Translations under genes and position numbers: made by a program
Part shown: positions 1-10,776 of the stretch, one piece after another
Layout: each line of letters opens with the position of its first letter
How positions within the stretch are numbered: the first letter of the stretch is position 1
Assembly: GCA_021437785.1 (NCBI GenBank)
Contig: JAILYB010000271.1
Location: 124,001 to 188,000 of the forward strand
Direction of reading: 5' to 3'
DNA length: 64,000 bases
Source: Rhodomyrtus psidioides
Lineage: Eukaryota; Streptophyta; Magnoliopsida; Myrtales; Myrtaceae
The notes under the pieces: model-generated
What the model saw: the letters and a program-made list of their open reading frames with translations, nothing else
The model's database searches: none
Told to the model about the DNA's origin: nothing

Positions 1-226
1 GATGTGAGTGCTGAATCCTGTTAGGGCTTTTTTCGATAGTTGCGCTTACCTCCCACCTAACTCTAATAATGGTGATCCCGACAAATCTTTTACATCTTTT
101 AATTGATAAGCCGAAAATCGCGGACCGAGACGAATCCAATGGTTCACGTGAGGGGACCTCCTGCTTTACCCCCTAACTAGGCTCTACCAGCATTATTACT
201 GAGACCCTTCATCATCCTCGAGTTGC

Positions 227-233
227 TATAAAA
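227..233 (+). promoter_or_regulatory. TATA box of the antisense gene, copy 1
   Basis: TATAAAA lies 108 bases before the ATG at 335. The same box with the same surroundings is present in copy 2 (56103-56109, minus strand). It implies a promoter facing against the retroelement's own transcription. Confidence 0.6.
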
Positions 234-334
234 TGAGGAATTAATGTATGGAAGGTTAACGTTCTCGCATAATCAGCTTCTTCCTTCTAATCTCTCTGTT
301 AGCCTCGTCTTATTCTCAAGCCAACCCAACGCAA

Positions 335-1072
335 ATGGCCTTCTCTCCCGTACGCACTTTTTCAACTGATGTCTTGGCCCAGTGGGAAAAGTTTTATAAC
401 CTACTGGGTCGAGGTTACGCACACATAACCGATCATTCTGCGACCGAGGATGAAATCAGTGTCCTGCTCGAGGACCTTGATACCACTTCTCTCGAAGGTA
501 CTACACTGGGGAGGGAATATAGAATTTTCCCGACTCTCTTTGCACACTCCTTAGAGGCCTACCGTGCTGCTAATCGGGAGGTTCTCGTGGCTCGCGTCTT
601 GCGAGCTCGTTATGAGGATCGATCTGATCATTTGGTGCTGACCAACTATCTGGCCGATAGTTACAAAAAGGCCATCGAGTTTGCTAATGAGCGGGTCGCG
701 ACGTTGCTTCGCGAGAGGAGAAATCTGGTGGAGCAATTGGCCCTATCCCTGACAACCGGCGAGCATGACCGCCGCAATGTCCTGTTGAGGCTTCAGAGCG
801 ACTGGCAGGAAGAACGGCTGGACAAAATAACCGCGGACATAGCTCGCGGGAATGGACTGGTTCGAGACCTGGAAACAATCGCCGAAGAACATGAGGCCAA
901 GGTCGCCGAAGTTAAGGGAGAATGCAAAAGTCTTCTCCTCAGGCTTGCCGACCATGACATGCGGAGTTGGGAGTATGAGCAGAGCATTAATAACATGGAG
1001 GGTCAGTTGGGCTCCTTCGTGTCGTTAATTAGGGCTCACTTCGGCTTTACTTTTCTACCCCGAATTGTATGA
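335..1072 (+). CDS. Retroelement-borne antisense gene, coiled-coil-like protein, copy 1
   Basis: Intact 245-codon frame on the strand opposite to the retroelement's transcription. I do not recognise the family. The N-terminal 90 residues contain a well-conserved stretch with LLGRGYAHITDHSATED near residues 23-39. From about residue 95 onward it is rich in E, K, R and L with heptad-like spacing, suggesting a long helical or coiled-coil region, and it ends in a hydrophobic patch (FVSLIRAHFGFTF). There is no signal peptide or membrane segment. The start is supported by a purine at -3 and G at +4, a TATA box at 227 and an AATAAA at 1102. The copy at 55264-56001 differs at 19 of 245 residues by eye (about 92% identity), many of them conservative, and both frames are open. 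Extra open frames, including antisense ones, are known in Tat elements; this one lies between the primer site and where gag would start. Confidence 0.8.
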   Translation: MAFSPVRTFSTDVLAQWEKFYNLLGRGYAHITDHSATEDEISVLLEDLDTTSLEGTTLGREYRIFPTLFAHSLEAYRAANREVLVARVLRARYEDRSDHLVLTNYLADSYKKAIEFANERVATLLRERRNLVEQLALSLTTGEHDRRNVLLRLQSDWQEERLDKITADIARGNGLVRDLETIAEEHEAKVAEVKGECKSLLLRLADHDMRSWEYEQSINNMEGQLGSFVSLIRAHFGFTFLPRIV

Positions 1073-1101
1073 CCTGCTTTTGAAAACCCTCCACTGAGCA
1101 A

Positions 1102-1107
1102 AATAAA
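1102..1107 (+). terminator. Poly(A) signal of the antisense gene, copy 1
   Basis: AATAAA lies about 30 bases past the stop codon, followed by a GT-rich run (gtgtgtgtg). The same signal is present after the second copy (reverse complement TTTATT at 55229-55234). Confidence 0.5.
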
Positions 1108-1109
1108 TG

Positions 1110-2911
1110 AGAACTCTTGTGTGTGTGTTTTAACTTCTGTATGGTTCATTTCTTCGAGCATCCGAACATCTTCAACTTGGGTGAGCCGAACCATAATATC
1201 AATAAGCCGAGCAAATATGTCCTGATTTTATAACTCGCTCATGATCAGATGAGATAATAGTCTTAGACTTGTCCAGGAAAAGATTTCTCTCTATTACCTA
1301 TTTTTTTACCTGCAAATAAAAAGACAGAATCAGAAGGAATAATTTGAAAAAGAAATCAAAAACCCCTTTCAATCCTATGCTTGCCCATGATTAATAAGGA
1401 CAAGAACTTTTACAAGGGTTTTAATCTTGCGCGAAAAGTTTTTATCAATATTCCTCGAAAGAAAGCATACTATTGAAAGGAATGTAATTCACAATAATTG
1501 CTTTTGATCAATTTCGAGAGGAACGAATTACTCAAAAGTGCGAGGCATAATAACGTGTTTTAAATTTAATTGAAGATACGGCATCCAAATCAAGGCCGTT
1601 TTGTTAAGAACGAGAGTAATTTGGACATCTATCTCGTCATTAAATTCAAAACAACGCCGATATTCTCGATCAATTATCGTGGATTACCAGCGACGTAAAA
1701 CATGCATGGACCAATTCAAGTGTATAATTCCTTCTAGCGAAATTGGGGTTGGATTACCCTATACGACCAAAAAGGTCGTGCAAGATTTCCAATTTTAATT
1801 TCCTCTAAAGGAATTATAAACTTGACTTGGGAGTATTCGGATGATTAGAGAAAATGCCACTATCACATTCCCATGACCTGTCAAAAGAAATACAACCAAG
1901 TTCCATCTAAATGTATACACCAATAGATCCCTAATACAATCACTCTAAGGGGTGAGATAGAGAAAGCCTCGATAAAAATAAACCCTATACAAGAGGACTA
2001 GTAATGGAAAATGAAACAAAGGAATGTGATCCTGACGTTTAAGGATGCCCCAAGTTCGATCTGTGACTTCCGGATCACTTGCCCCAACTCGTCATCTTCA
2101 TTGGACGATATCTCAATAATGTCCATAGTAGGCTCCTTTGTTGCTCACTCGGTGCTTGTCATGGGATATCATCCTCTTCGTCTTCTATCAAGGACGTTTG
2201 GGAAAAACACACACATCTATCCTTGAAATGGCATTTAATCTAATCACCAGAATGCAATGAATGAAATGCCTATATTTATATGAACTGTAATAGATTCGGG
2301 GTATAGAGAGTCTTACCAACCAAACTCGTCGACTTATGTGCGGTTTTAGGTGTACCAATCGCCCAAAGACATGCGCATGAGACAAGTTATGGTGAACTTC
2401 TAAAAATCAGAGGGTTTGGCACCTAAGGTTAAGGTTCCCACTTCGAGTTCTAGAAAGAGCCGATTCCATTGCACAGCTATCGTTGCATTGGGACTCGATC
2501 CATAGTTCGAAGCGAGCGGAATTGAAAAGTGGATTACCCCGCGTTTTTCCTCACGGAGATTCCATTTTCAATTCCTTCTATTGTGTTCCTATAGGCGACG
2601 CCCGGGGTTTTAGGCGCGGTTGTGTGTGTCCACGTGTTGTGATCATCACAATGCAATTCATGCATAGTAGTTTATCAATCAGCACTTCAAATCATCCACA
2701 CAACATACATTCCTACGCCCAACCTGCATAAGACAATGTTAATCACGGACTACACCCCTTATTTCTCCAATCTGCAAAAACATATAACCCCTATCATGAG
2801 CGGACTTACCTCACCTTCAAGAGCGCCTGCAAGGTTAGAAAAACCACTCAACGTTTTAATTACGGCCTAAGTCCACTTGAGGTCTAGAACCATAGGTTCT
2901 AGAACAAAGTT
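1110..2911 (-). other. Untranslated leader of Tat-like copy 1
   Basis: No gene was seen in this 1.8 kb stretch. It aligns with 53426-55250 in inverse orientation. It retains the reverse complements of a 5' splice site (gaggtaagt, near 2812) and of a pyrimidine-rich acceptor (tttttatttgcag-like, near 1310), so both copies could remove a leader intron of about 1.5 kb. The short open frames here match non-coding sequence in the other copy and are not conserved. Confidence 0.5.
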
Positions 2912-2928
2912 CCCCAGCGGAGTCGCCA
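2912..2928 (-). other. Primer-binding site of Tat-like copy 1
   Basis: The minus strand reads TGGCGACTCCGCTGGGG, two bases inside the LTR end. It begins with the TGG complementary to a tRNA CCA tail and matches the arginine-tRNA type of primer site known from Tat/Ogre elements, apart from about one base. The identical word sits at the same place in the second copy. Confidence 0.75.
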
Positions 2929-2930
2929 GC

Positions 2931-5900
2931 TGTCGCGACCCGTCCGAAAGGCGGACGCGGCTAATGGATTACCGATCGCGGGTCTTGGATCGGCGCGAGC
3001 CCTCCCAGGCCCATACCAAATCGCGGCGGGAGTATTTTTCCAAGGATTCGACGATAAGAGTCGATCGCTTTCGACCTTCAGTATAGTCGTGGTGGCATGT
3101 GCAAATTGTGCATGCATTTGGAGTCGCCACCGGTCTTTCTTGGAGGGTAGACCGGAAACCTTATTGACCGATTGGGAGAGATCGATCAATTCTGCGGAAC
3201 CAGAGATTTTGGGTTCGGGGACTTGGTTACGCTGGTGTCATTACCAACGCCCTTTCGGTACCTAACGCGAGTGATTTCCTAGCTAAGAATTCATGCGGGC
3301 GCAATTTTAGGTGAGATAGGCTTGATTCAGGGTTTCATGCAGATTGGAAGACTATTCCTATCAATCACAATCAATTTAAATGGAGACGCAATTAAGTGCA
3401 TAAATAAATTTCATTAACGCACATCAATTCAAATCAACGGCTTCCTAGTATAGCCATAAGGGCTTAGGAAAGGGGTGATTTCGGGTCGGGGTAAAATGGG
3501 AAAATTTGGAGGCGATTAGCCCGAAGGGCAAAATCGTCAATTTTTGGAAGACTTGGATACCGAATTACCCAAAATATTCCATGGCCAGTTGATTGTGGCC
3601 ATTTCCCATTTTTGAGAATTTTTTCGAATTTCTTGATTTTTCTCCAATTTTTGGAAAACGATTCGCCCAAAGGGCGAAATCGTCATTTTAAGAAGGGTCG
3701 GGGTTTAAAACACCCAGGATGAGACTTGGCCAGTTGTTTGTGGCCATTTCCTATTTTTGGGGATTTTCCTGGATTTGTTTAGAATTTTTTGGAAAACAGT
3801 TTGCCGAAAGGGCAAAACCGTCATTTTTAGAAAGATCGGGGGTCAAAAGACCCAAAACAGGTCGTGGCCAGTTGAATGTGGCCATTTCCTATTTTCTGGA
3901 ATTTTTTATAATTTTTCTGAATTTTCCGAATTTTTTTTAATTTTTTATGATTTTCCATTTTTTATTGATTTTTGAATATTTTATTATTTTTTTATTATTA
4001 AAAATAATAATAAAAAATATCCGGACCGAGTCGGATGACCCGACCCACGCCCGGATCCGCGACCCAGACTTGCACGCCCACAGCCAAAACGACGCCGTTT
4101 TTGGTTTTTTTTTTTTTATCATTTTCTTAATTTAGCAAACGGACGTCCCAGATTGTGCCACGTGGCTGCTCCTGGTGCGTCCGATCATGGACTAGATCGG
4201 ACGATCCAGAGAGAGCCACTTGGCAGATTCTTGACCGTCGGATCATTTTTTTTAATTAATATCCGAAAATCATTTAATAAAACCGAAAAAGCCGAGATCG
4301 CGACACGTGGCACACTCTCCACCGTCGGATCTGGTCTTTATTTTAATCGGCCGTGGACCCCCCTACGCTGACGTGGCTGCCTACGTGGCGCGCCACGTCA
4401 GCACTTTGACCGGTCAGCGGTCCCCGGCTCGCCGTAGGAGACGACCGGCGCCGGCGTTCAATCGCCGGCGCCTCGTCGGAGGGCGATATCTCGGCCTTCC
4501 GACGTCGAAATCTCGCGAAACTAGCGGCATTAGATTCGTATGAAACTCGCCTACAACATACTAGAATCTAGACATAGCAGAATGACGTTTCCAAAACCTG
4601 CAACTCCGGCGAGCTCTACTCTTCGGTGAGGATGTCGTTTTAGCCATATTATACGTAAAAACACCCATGCGAAATATCAGGGAGTTTCCATGGAGTCTCA
4701 AAGGGCTTACCTGGCCATCAATGGAGTTTTCTGTCACCTGAGGCGAGTTCCCGAGCTCGTGGCCGTTCCGGAGGTCCGAGGCCGACCCGATGGGCTGACT
4801 CGGCGACGAAAGGACACGTTCATTGGTTCTGGAGCTTCCTCTGGACGTCGCTAAGCCTCCGGAATGATTCATAGGCTTCGTCCTTGTTCTTACCGAGAGT
4901 CCCCGCGGGCCTCGCCGAATTCTCCCTCTTTTTCTTTTAGCTCCTCCCCCGGTCCTCTTTTTTTCTCACCCTCTTCGTTGGCCGACCGCCTTTTGTTCCC
5001 CATTCCTCAGTGGACGACCAACCTTCTTTTTGCCCGCCCCGCTCTCGCCGAAAGGGAGTCAGAAAAGCCCCGGAAGGCCACCCCACTGGCGTTTTTTATT
5101 TTGCTTCTGTCCTGCGCGGGTCTGCAACTGAGTTGCAGACCCGGTTCGGACCGGGTCGGGTCGGGTCTGACCCGACCGGCCCGGTTCGACTCTCCACGGC
5201 CAATTTAGCCCCGAATCGACCTCTTTTCATGAAATTGACATCAAAATCAGACTCCTTGACACGTTTTCTATCAGATAGGGGTATTTTTGTGAATCAATTG
5301 ATTGAAATTTAGTGAAAACCCCAAATTATCCTTAGGATCCGAAAATGAATTTCGCCTAATCGAAGCTCCAAACGTCCAAATTATTCGAAATTGAGGCCAC
5401 CAATGGATTCAGCATGATGAAAAATATAGGGTAGAGGTGTTTAATTTTAATGGGTATGCCCGTATGAAATTTAATTTCCAAAATTGTGAAACCGGGGACT
5501 AAATTGAAAGATTTTTATGCAATTAAGCCCTTTTGGTTAAAATTGATCAAATTGGAGGGCCAACTGGCCTAATTGCACTTCAAGACTTTAGAATCCAATG
5601 TCATAGCTTATAAAAAGTGGAAATTGAAAATTAAAAGACTTGAAGAGGAATTTTTGGGCTCGGTTCGGGTTTATGTTTGTTAAGGAACATAGTGACCCGA
5701 GCCTAATTTTTGAGATTTAAAGTGACACACTTGAAGAGGAAATTAAAAAAAAATTATTGAATATTTTTGTGTATTTTTCCGACCCCGAATGGTATTTTTC
5801 TGATTTTTTTGGGTATTTTTATAATTAAATAAATTCGAAAAATATTATAAAATACCAAAAAAAATATTTTTTGTTCAAAATTGGTCCCCGAGGCTAGGCC

Positions 5901-6009
5901 AAGGCTTCCAAAGTTGATTTTATGATTTTATGACATTTTTTTGATATTTTTAATTAATTTTAAGGAATAAAAATCACAATAATAAATGGTCAAAAATCAT
6001 GTGTCAACA
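2931..6009 (-). repeat. 5' LTR of Tat-like copy 1 (about 3.08 kb)
   Basis: Bounded by TGTTGACACA (minus strand, from 6009) and GCGACA (ending at 2931). The outer 530 bases and the inner 390 bases match the LTR of the second copy at 50792-53406, but the middle (about 3330-5480) does not. That middle holds an imperfect tandem repeat of about 137 bp around 3470-3930, each unit carrying GGCCAGTTG and a 'cgaaagggc' block. It also holds a GC-rich stretch at about 4280-5200 with several ACGTGG and CCACGT words. No credible coding sequence was seen in it. Confidence 0.75.
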
Positions 6010-6276
6010 CTCACTAACAATAAAAAAGACTAAATTGCCCTTGTTAATAATAAGCCCAATACTTAACATTTAGCAATGATGTGGTTTTGCATGGTTGAAT
6101 AAACGGTCGCCCTTGCATGACGGCTAGTCAATAATGTTGTAATGGAACGAGGACTTTGAAGTTATGTTGTTTCTTTCTGGTCTCCCCTAAGTCGATTGTG
6201 GTATTATTGATTTGTTTAACCTAATTCGCATATAGACATTCTAATTCTGCCTAATGAATCTTTGATGCTAGGTCTG

Positions 6277-6484
6277 TCTATCTTTTTTTTTTTTTTACCA
6301 AGGTGTCCGGGTCAGCTTGCGCGAATCTCGACTATTCCTAGGGGGAGACTAGCACAGCAACCCACAGTCATGGCCCCCCACTTAAATCACAGGTGCTCAT
6401 CTGGAGAATCGAACTTAGGACCAGTGCGCCTAACCACACAATCCCAAGTGCGCCCTAACCAACTGAGTTACCCATGGGTGGGTT
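6277..6484 (-). mobile_element. tRNA-derived SINE
   Basis: On the minus strand this starts with a tRNA-like head containing GGTAACTCAGTTGGTTAG (A-box-like), followed about 45 bases later by AAGTTCGATTCTCC (B-box-like). It ends in a run of A (T14 at 6283-6296 on the plus strand). Length of about 208 bp and the two internal polymerase III boxes fit a plant SINE of the Au type, but the family name is uncertain. No clear target duplication was identified. Confidence 0.7.
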
Positions 6485-6524
6485 AATTTCACATATGATA
6501 AATTTATTTCAAACTAATTATTTG

Positions 6525-6905
6525 ACTACCAGAAACACTCATTAATTGGCTCCTGACGTATACGAAGGATTCAAATTGATACATTTGTGACAAATCTTCC
6601 CAAATTAATTTTTTAAGCACCAAAAACCCCCAAATGGGTACAGCTGTGATAAATTATTGTACGTTAATTTTCGTTAAATTGGATTAAACGGATAGTAAAA
6701 ACTCCAAACTGATATACCTATAAACTATCATGTATCATCTCACTTAGCAATTTGATGGTAAAATTTAACGGAAACGAACGGATATAAATTTGTCACAGGT
6801 GTACTGATTTTCGATTTTTGAAGGTCAAAAAATTAATTCACTGTGAATTTATCACATGTGTACTAATTTCGAGTTTTTCATTATATTAATCAGTTTTTTT
6901 TTTAT
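6525..6905. repeat. Foldback repeat (copy of the 16170 family)
   Basis: The left arm reads as blocks of 'tacatttgtgacaaat' and the right arm as the reverse complement 'atttgtcacaggtgta', meeting near 6700 around a 'ttaattttcgttaaatt' centre. The same modules build the repeat at 16170-16690. No coding sequence. The flanking stretches 6010-6276 and 6906-7531 are AT-rich with nothing recognisable apart from a short TG/TA microsatellite at 7020-7047. Confidence 0.55.
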
Positions 6906-7868
6906 TTCCAAAAATATTTATTTCTTTCATTCCTTACAGAAGAGTCCTTTTCTTCACCTATATGCAGAAAAATGATTGGTCCACGCCACGTTGAAAGTGC
7001 TCATAATTAACAATCAAGTATGTGTGTGTGTGTCTATATATATATATAGAAACGGGAAATCCTAAAATATCAAAGATCATGCGACATTTTCTTGTATGCA
7101 ACATACCATTTTACCCTTGAGCAAATAAACATTACAGACAAAACTCCTCATTCATCTAATTAATTTTTAAATACCATACTCACGCGGACAACCATTTATA
7201 TTCCGACATCAAAATAAATACATAATCCTATTATTATCCAACACTCAATTATACCATGAAGTTAAGCTAAAACAAACACAATGTTGCAATGCTTATATTT
7301 ACGTATTTTACCAAGAAGAAAAGCATCTAAAATTGTTAAAACACGTAGAAGGAAATGAATTTGAAGCTATTTAGAGAAATATTATTTAAGAATTTCAACT
7401 AATAGATGTATATTAGCCAGTGTAGAATAGAAATCATATAACACAGATTTTTAACGACTCATATAATTTTACAAACTTATACTATCGAACTGAACTGTAA
7501 TAAGCTCGTGGAATGTTAGAAATATTAAATGTTTGCGTGTAGACGTGCACGGTTCCGTCGAACCGCCGGTTCCGTCGAACCGCCGGTTCCGGTTCAGGAA
7601 CCGGCCCATAAAGGACCGGTTCCGGTTCCGGGCCGGTTCCGGTTCCGGAACCTTTAATTTTATTTTTAAAATAATAAAATAAATTAATAAATTATTAATT
7701 AAAATTTATAATCAAATTGTACATTGTAAAAAAATTTGAAAAAAAAAAGATGAGGAATGGGCTTGAACTTAATGAATTATCATTAAGCGCCTACATATCT
7801 TCTTGGGGATAGAAGAATCAAAGCCCATGTAGTTCTCTTACCTTTGGTAACCCCAACTTACCTCATCC

Positions 7869-9993
7869 TCAATCGTCACTGAAGAATTCGTGTTCTCGAT
7901 CCAACTCTTGTTTTCGAAGCTTAGCCCTTGTCCAATCATCGACGCAAGCTTGAAATTCCACACTTTCCTGATTTAATCTTGAACGGCGGGAGTCTAAAAT
8001 TAATCCTCTAGCACTAAATACTTGTTCAACTGCCACTGTCGAAGAAGGTGTCGCTAATATTTGTCTTGCAATGAGGGAGAGAACTGGATATTGAATTGAA
8101 TGGTTCTTCCACCACTCAAGAATCTTGAAATCTGCTGCGCTGTGTTCGGAATCACCAAACTCAAAATAAATTGTTAAATAGTTTTCTAATTCGGAAATAT
8201 TACCTGTTGTCCCTTTTGTTTTTTTTTTTTTTTTTGCCTACTCATGAGCATTTTATACCCTCTACCAAGTGAAATACATGTATTGCTTCGTGAGACACTA
8301 GGCTGGACAGATTCACATCCACTATCACTTAAACCATATTTACTACAAAAATCATTATATAATTCTACTATAACTTTTTTAACATCTACTTGTATACTAT
8401 GAATATCTATTACTTCATTCAAATGTAAACATTCATAATAATAAGCATTCAAATAATCTAATAAATAATCTAATTTAGTACGTGGATCGAAAACAATACC
8501 AACTAAATAGACAAGATGAATGTTCAAGTAATAATGCAATCATTTTTCTCGCATTACTAAAATACTCGAAGCTAATTCAGTATCTTTTTCACATTCATTA
8601 AAAATACCAGCAATGTTAACACACTCTATTAAAAATAAATGCGTAGTAGGATAATAAATACTAGATAAAATATTAGTAGCATCATTAAAAACTTTCAAAA
8701 AATCTAAATTTTTTTTTGCAAACTTCCCAATGTTGCGGGAGCAAAGCAATATCGGGAACATTATTCGAAATAAAGGAACATAATAAATCTTTGTAATCAA
8801 AAGTTTGTAGAAGCATCTCGTAGGTAGAATCTCAACGAGTCGGAATATCTTTTGGAAACTTTCTTCCATTCTCCCATTTTTTTTACAATATTTTCCCCAC
8901 TCTTTCATAAGTTGAGGACGACTCCACAAATATCTAATTGCATTATTTATTGGCTGAAGAGATGTTGCAAGAACTCGTAAACCATCTTGAACACATAAAT
9001 TCAAAACATGGCAAGCACATCTAATGTGAAAAAATTGTCCGCCAAAAGAGGGTTTACAAAGTTTTTCTAACTCAGGAATGGAAGCAGTATTTGCGGCGGC
9101 ATTATCAAAACCAACTGAAAAATTTTATCAATCAAATTAAATTCTTCTAAAACTTGCATAATTAGTCTATAAATATTATGGGCCGTATGCCTTTCAGGAA
9201 AAACTCGAAATCCAAGAAGTCTTTTTTGAATAACACAATCATCACCTATCCAATGGCACGTGATACCCATATAAGAATTAATATTCCAAGAATCAGTCCA
9301 AATATCCCTACTTATATGTACACGTCCATTGAATTCTTTAAGAAATCTTAACAATTTCTTTTTTTGTTTTGTATAAACATGTTCAAGTTCGCGTTTAAGA
9401 GTATTTCTCGAAACAGATGATGCTTACGGAGCTAACGCAGTGTTTACCAAATATCTAAAATTAGGATTTTCACCAGTATTAAACGGAGCATGCTCAAGGG
9501 CAACATATTCAGCTAATGTTTCTTTGTAAAGTGCATTAGTGAAACGAAATAAAGGATGAGCGTTAAGATTGACGAACCCAGGAATTTGTTGTTGGCTAGT
9601 GTCGATCCCCGCTTGCGTTCAATGTTTTTTCGTCACATGCCGACGAAATGTTCCATAGCCATCTCCTTTACCAAGCATGTATGTCTGCGGACAATATTTA
9701 CAGCTTATATCAAACTTGCCTTCATTTTCATTCCACGCTTTGTTAAAGTGTAGCCATAAATCGAATTCTCGGCTCTTTCGTCCCGGCTTTTTCGCTATCG
9801 ACGATTCTTCGACACCACGAGGACGAAGACTTTCTTGCGTTGGGACGCGCTCGACGTTGGGATTGGAAGCATCGTCGTCTTCCCAACATGCATATTCACG
9901 AGGATCATATTCATGAACGGGATAATCGGATTCTCCCATCTCGATCGGCATCGGGTTCTTTCCCTTTCTAGTATTTCTGCTTTCACTTGCCAT
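7869..9993 (-). pseudogene. hAT transposase with BED zinc finger (broken)
   Basis: The start codon is at 9993. The N-terminal part (9619-9993) carries a BED zinc finger (W, F, then CKYC and a spaced H/H pair). The middle (9067-9354) has the RNase H-like core beginning ISRDIWTDSW. A frameshift near 9100 separates it from the part at 8540-9004. A single in-frame TGA separates 8540-9004 from 8186-8539, whose frame continues immediately. At a poly(A) tract (minus strand, 8218-8236) the frame shifts again, leading into a good hAT dimerisation domain (EWWKNH, ARQILATP, EQVFSARG) that ends at a TGA at 7869. The order and domains match plant RICESLEEPER/DAYSLEEPER-like transposases. With several breaks it cannot make an active enzyme. 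Confidence 0.9.
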
Positions 9994-10193
9994 TTTTTGA
10001 GAAAATTGATCGAAAAATTGAGACCAAATTTAGAGAGAATAGCAGATTGAGAGAATTTGAGATATTGTGAGAAAAATAAATAAGGATTGAGAGGTATTTA
10101 TAGAGTTTTTTTAAATTTTTTTACTTTTTTTTTTATTTTTGGCCTTCGGGCCGTTGGGGAAGAGCCGTTCGCGGCTCTTTCTCGCCTGAGGGG

Positions 10194-10230
10194 GGGCCCC
10201 GCCCCCTGAAATTTTCAGGGGGCGGGGCCC
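10194..10230. repeat. 37-bp GC-rich perfect palindrome
   Basis: Two 18-base arms (GGGCCCCGCCCCCTGAAA and its exact reverse complement) are separated by one T. It lies inside the hAT element between the transposase start and the subterminal repeats. A smaller hairpin (gagccg ttcg cggctc) lies just before it at 10162-10177. Confidence 0.9.
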
Positions 10231-10776
10231 ACAGTTTTTTAAAAAAAAGGGTTGGAACCGGTTCCGGGCCGGTTCCGAAAAAATAGGAATCGGAACCGAC
10301 CCGTGAAGGTCCGGTTCCGGTTCCGGTTCGGAACCGCGGACCCGGTCAACGGGCCGGTTCCTAACCGGGTCCGGGTCCGGGTACAATTTGGCCATGTCTA
10401 TTTGCGTGTATCAACAAATGTTCCTTATTTAGTTCCCTGTCACGTCACTTTATAAACTAAGTTTACAAACTGAAGCATCTAATCTCTTATCAATCAGTTC
10501 AAATTCCAATATGAAACCCACTCTTTCTTTAATTTCCTTTATTTGGTGGGCGATTTCTCTCGTGGGGAAAAAGACTCTTGATAGAGTATATCTACTAATG
10601 ATATGATAGATGATGTGATGGATGACGTGAATTGTAGCGCATGAAGTGTGTAGGAAATGGTACTTTCTGTTATTTGGAATAAGTTACTGTTTATTAGAAT
10701 AAGATATGAAAATTTATACAAGTTAGGGTAAATACCCATAAATGACCAATATACCATTGCTATCTAACACTCCCCC

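Larger units (their letters stand above)
1..6009 (-). mobile_element. Tat-like LTR retroelement, copy 1 (truncated by window edge)
   Basis: On the minus strand the element begins at 6009 with TGTTGACAC. Its LTR runs down to 2931, ending in GCGACA, and is followed after two bases by a primer site at 2912-2928. The rest, down to base 1, is internal sequence containing a gene antisense to the element (335-1072). Bases 1-3320 match the reverse complement of about 53020-56340 closely, and 5480-6009 matches the start of the second copy's LTR. The other LTR lies left of the window, so size and target duplication cannot be verified. The five bases outside the visible end are CTCAC. Assignment to the Tat lineage rests on the TGTTGACAC terminus and the primer-site type. 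Confidence 0.8.
7540..10400 (-). mobile_element. hAT DNA transposon, 2,861 bp
   Basis: The element is flanked on both sides by the identical 8-bp target duplication TTTGCGTG (7532-7539 and 10401-10408), which defines its ends exactly. The short terminal inverted repeats are TAGACGTG and, on the other strand, TAGACATG. Dense subterminal repeats of the type GGTTCCGG/CCGGAACC occupy the first and last 120 to 150 bases (7553-7650 and 10250-10370), as expected for hAT transposase-binding regions. The interior carries a disabled transposase on the minus strand. The identical target duplications suggest a fairly recent insertion, or mobilisation by a transposase from elsewhere. Confidence 0.93.

Noticed and set aside
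6459..6478. Possible tRNA gene
   Set aside because: Only the A and B box texts are present; the cloverleaf is degraded and a poly(A) tail follows, so it is a SINE.
6262..6486. 74-codon frame
   Set aside because: Lies across the antisense strand of a tRNA-derived SINE.
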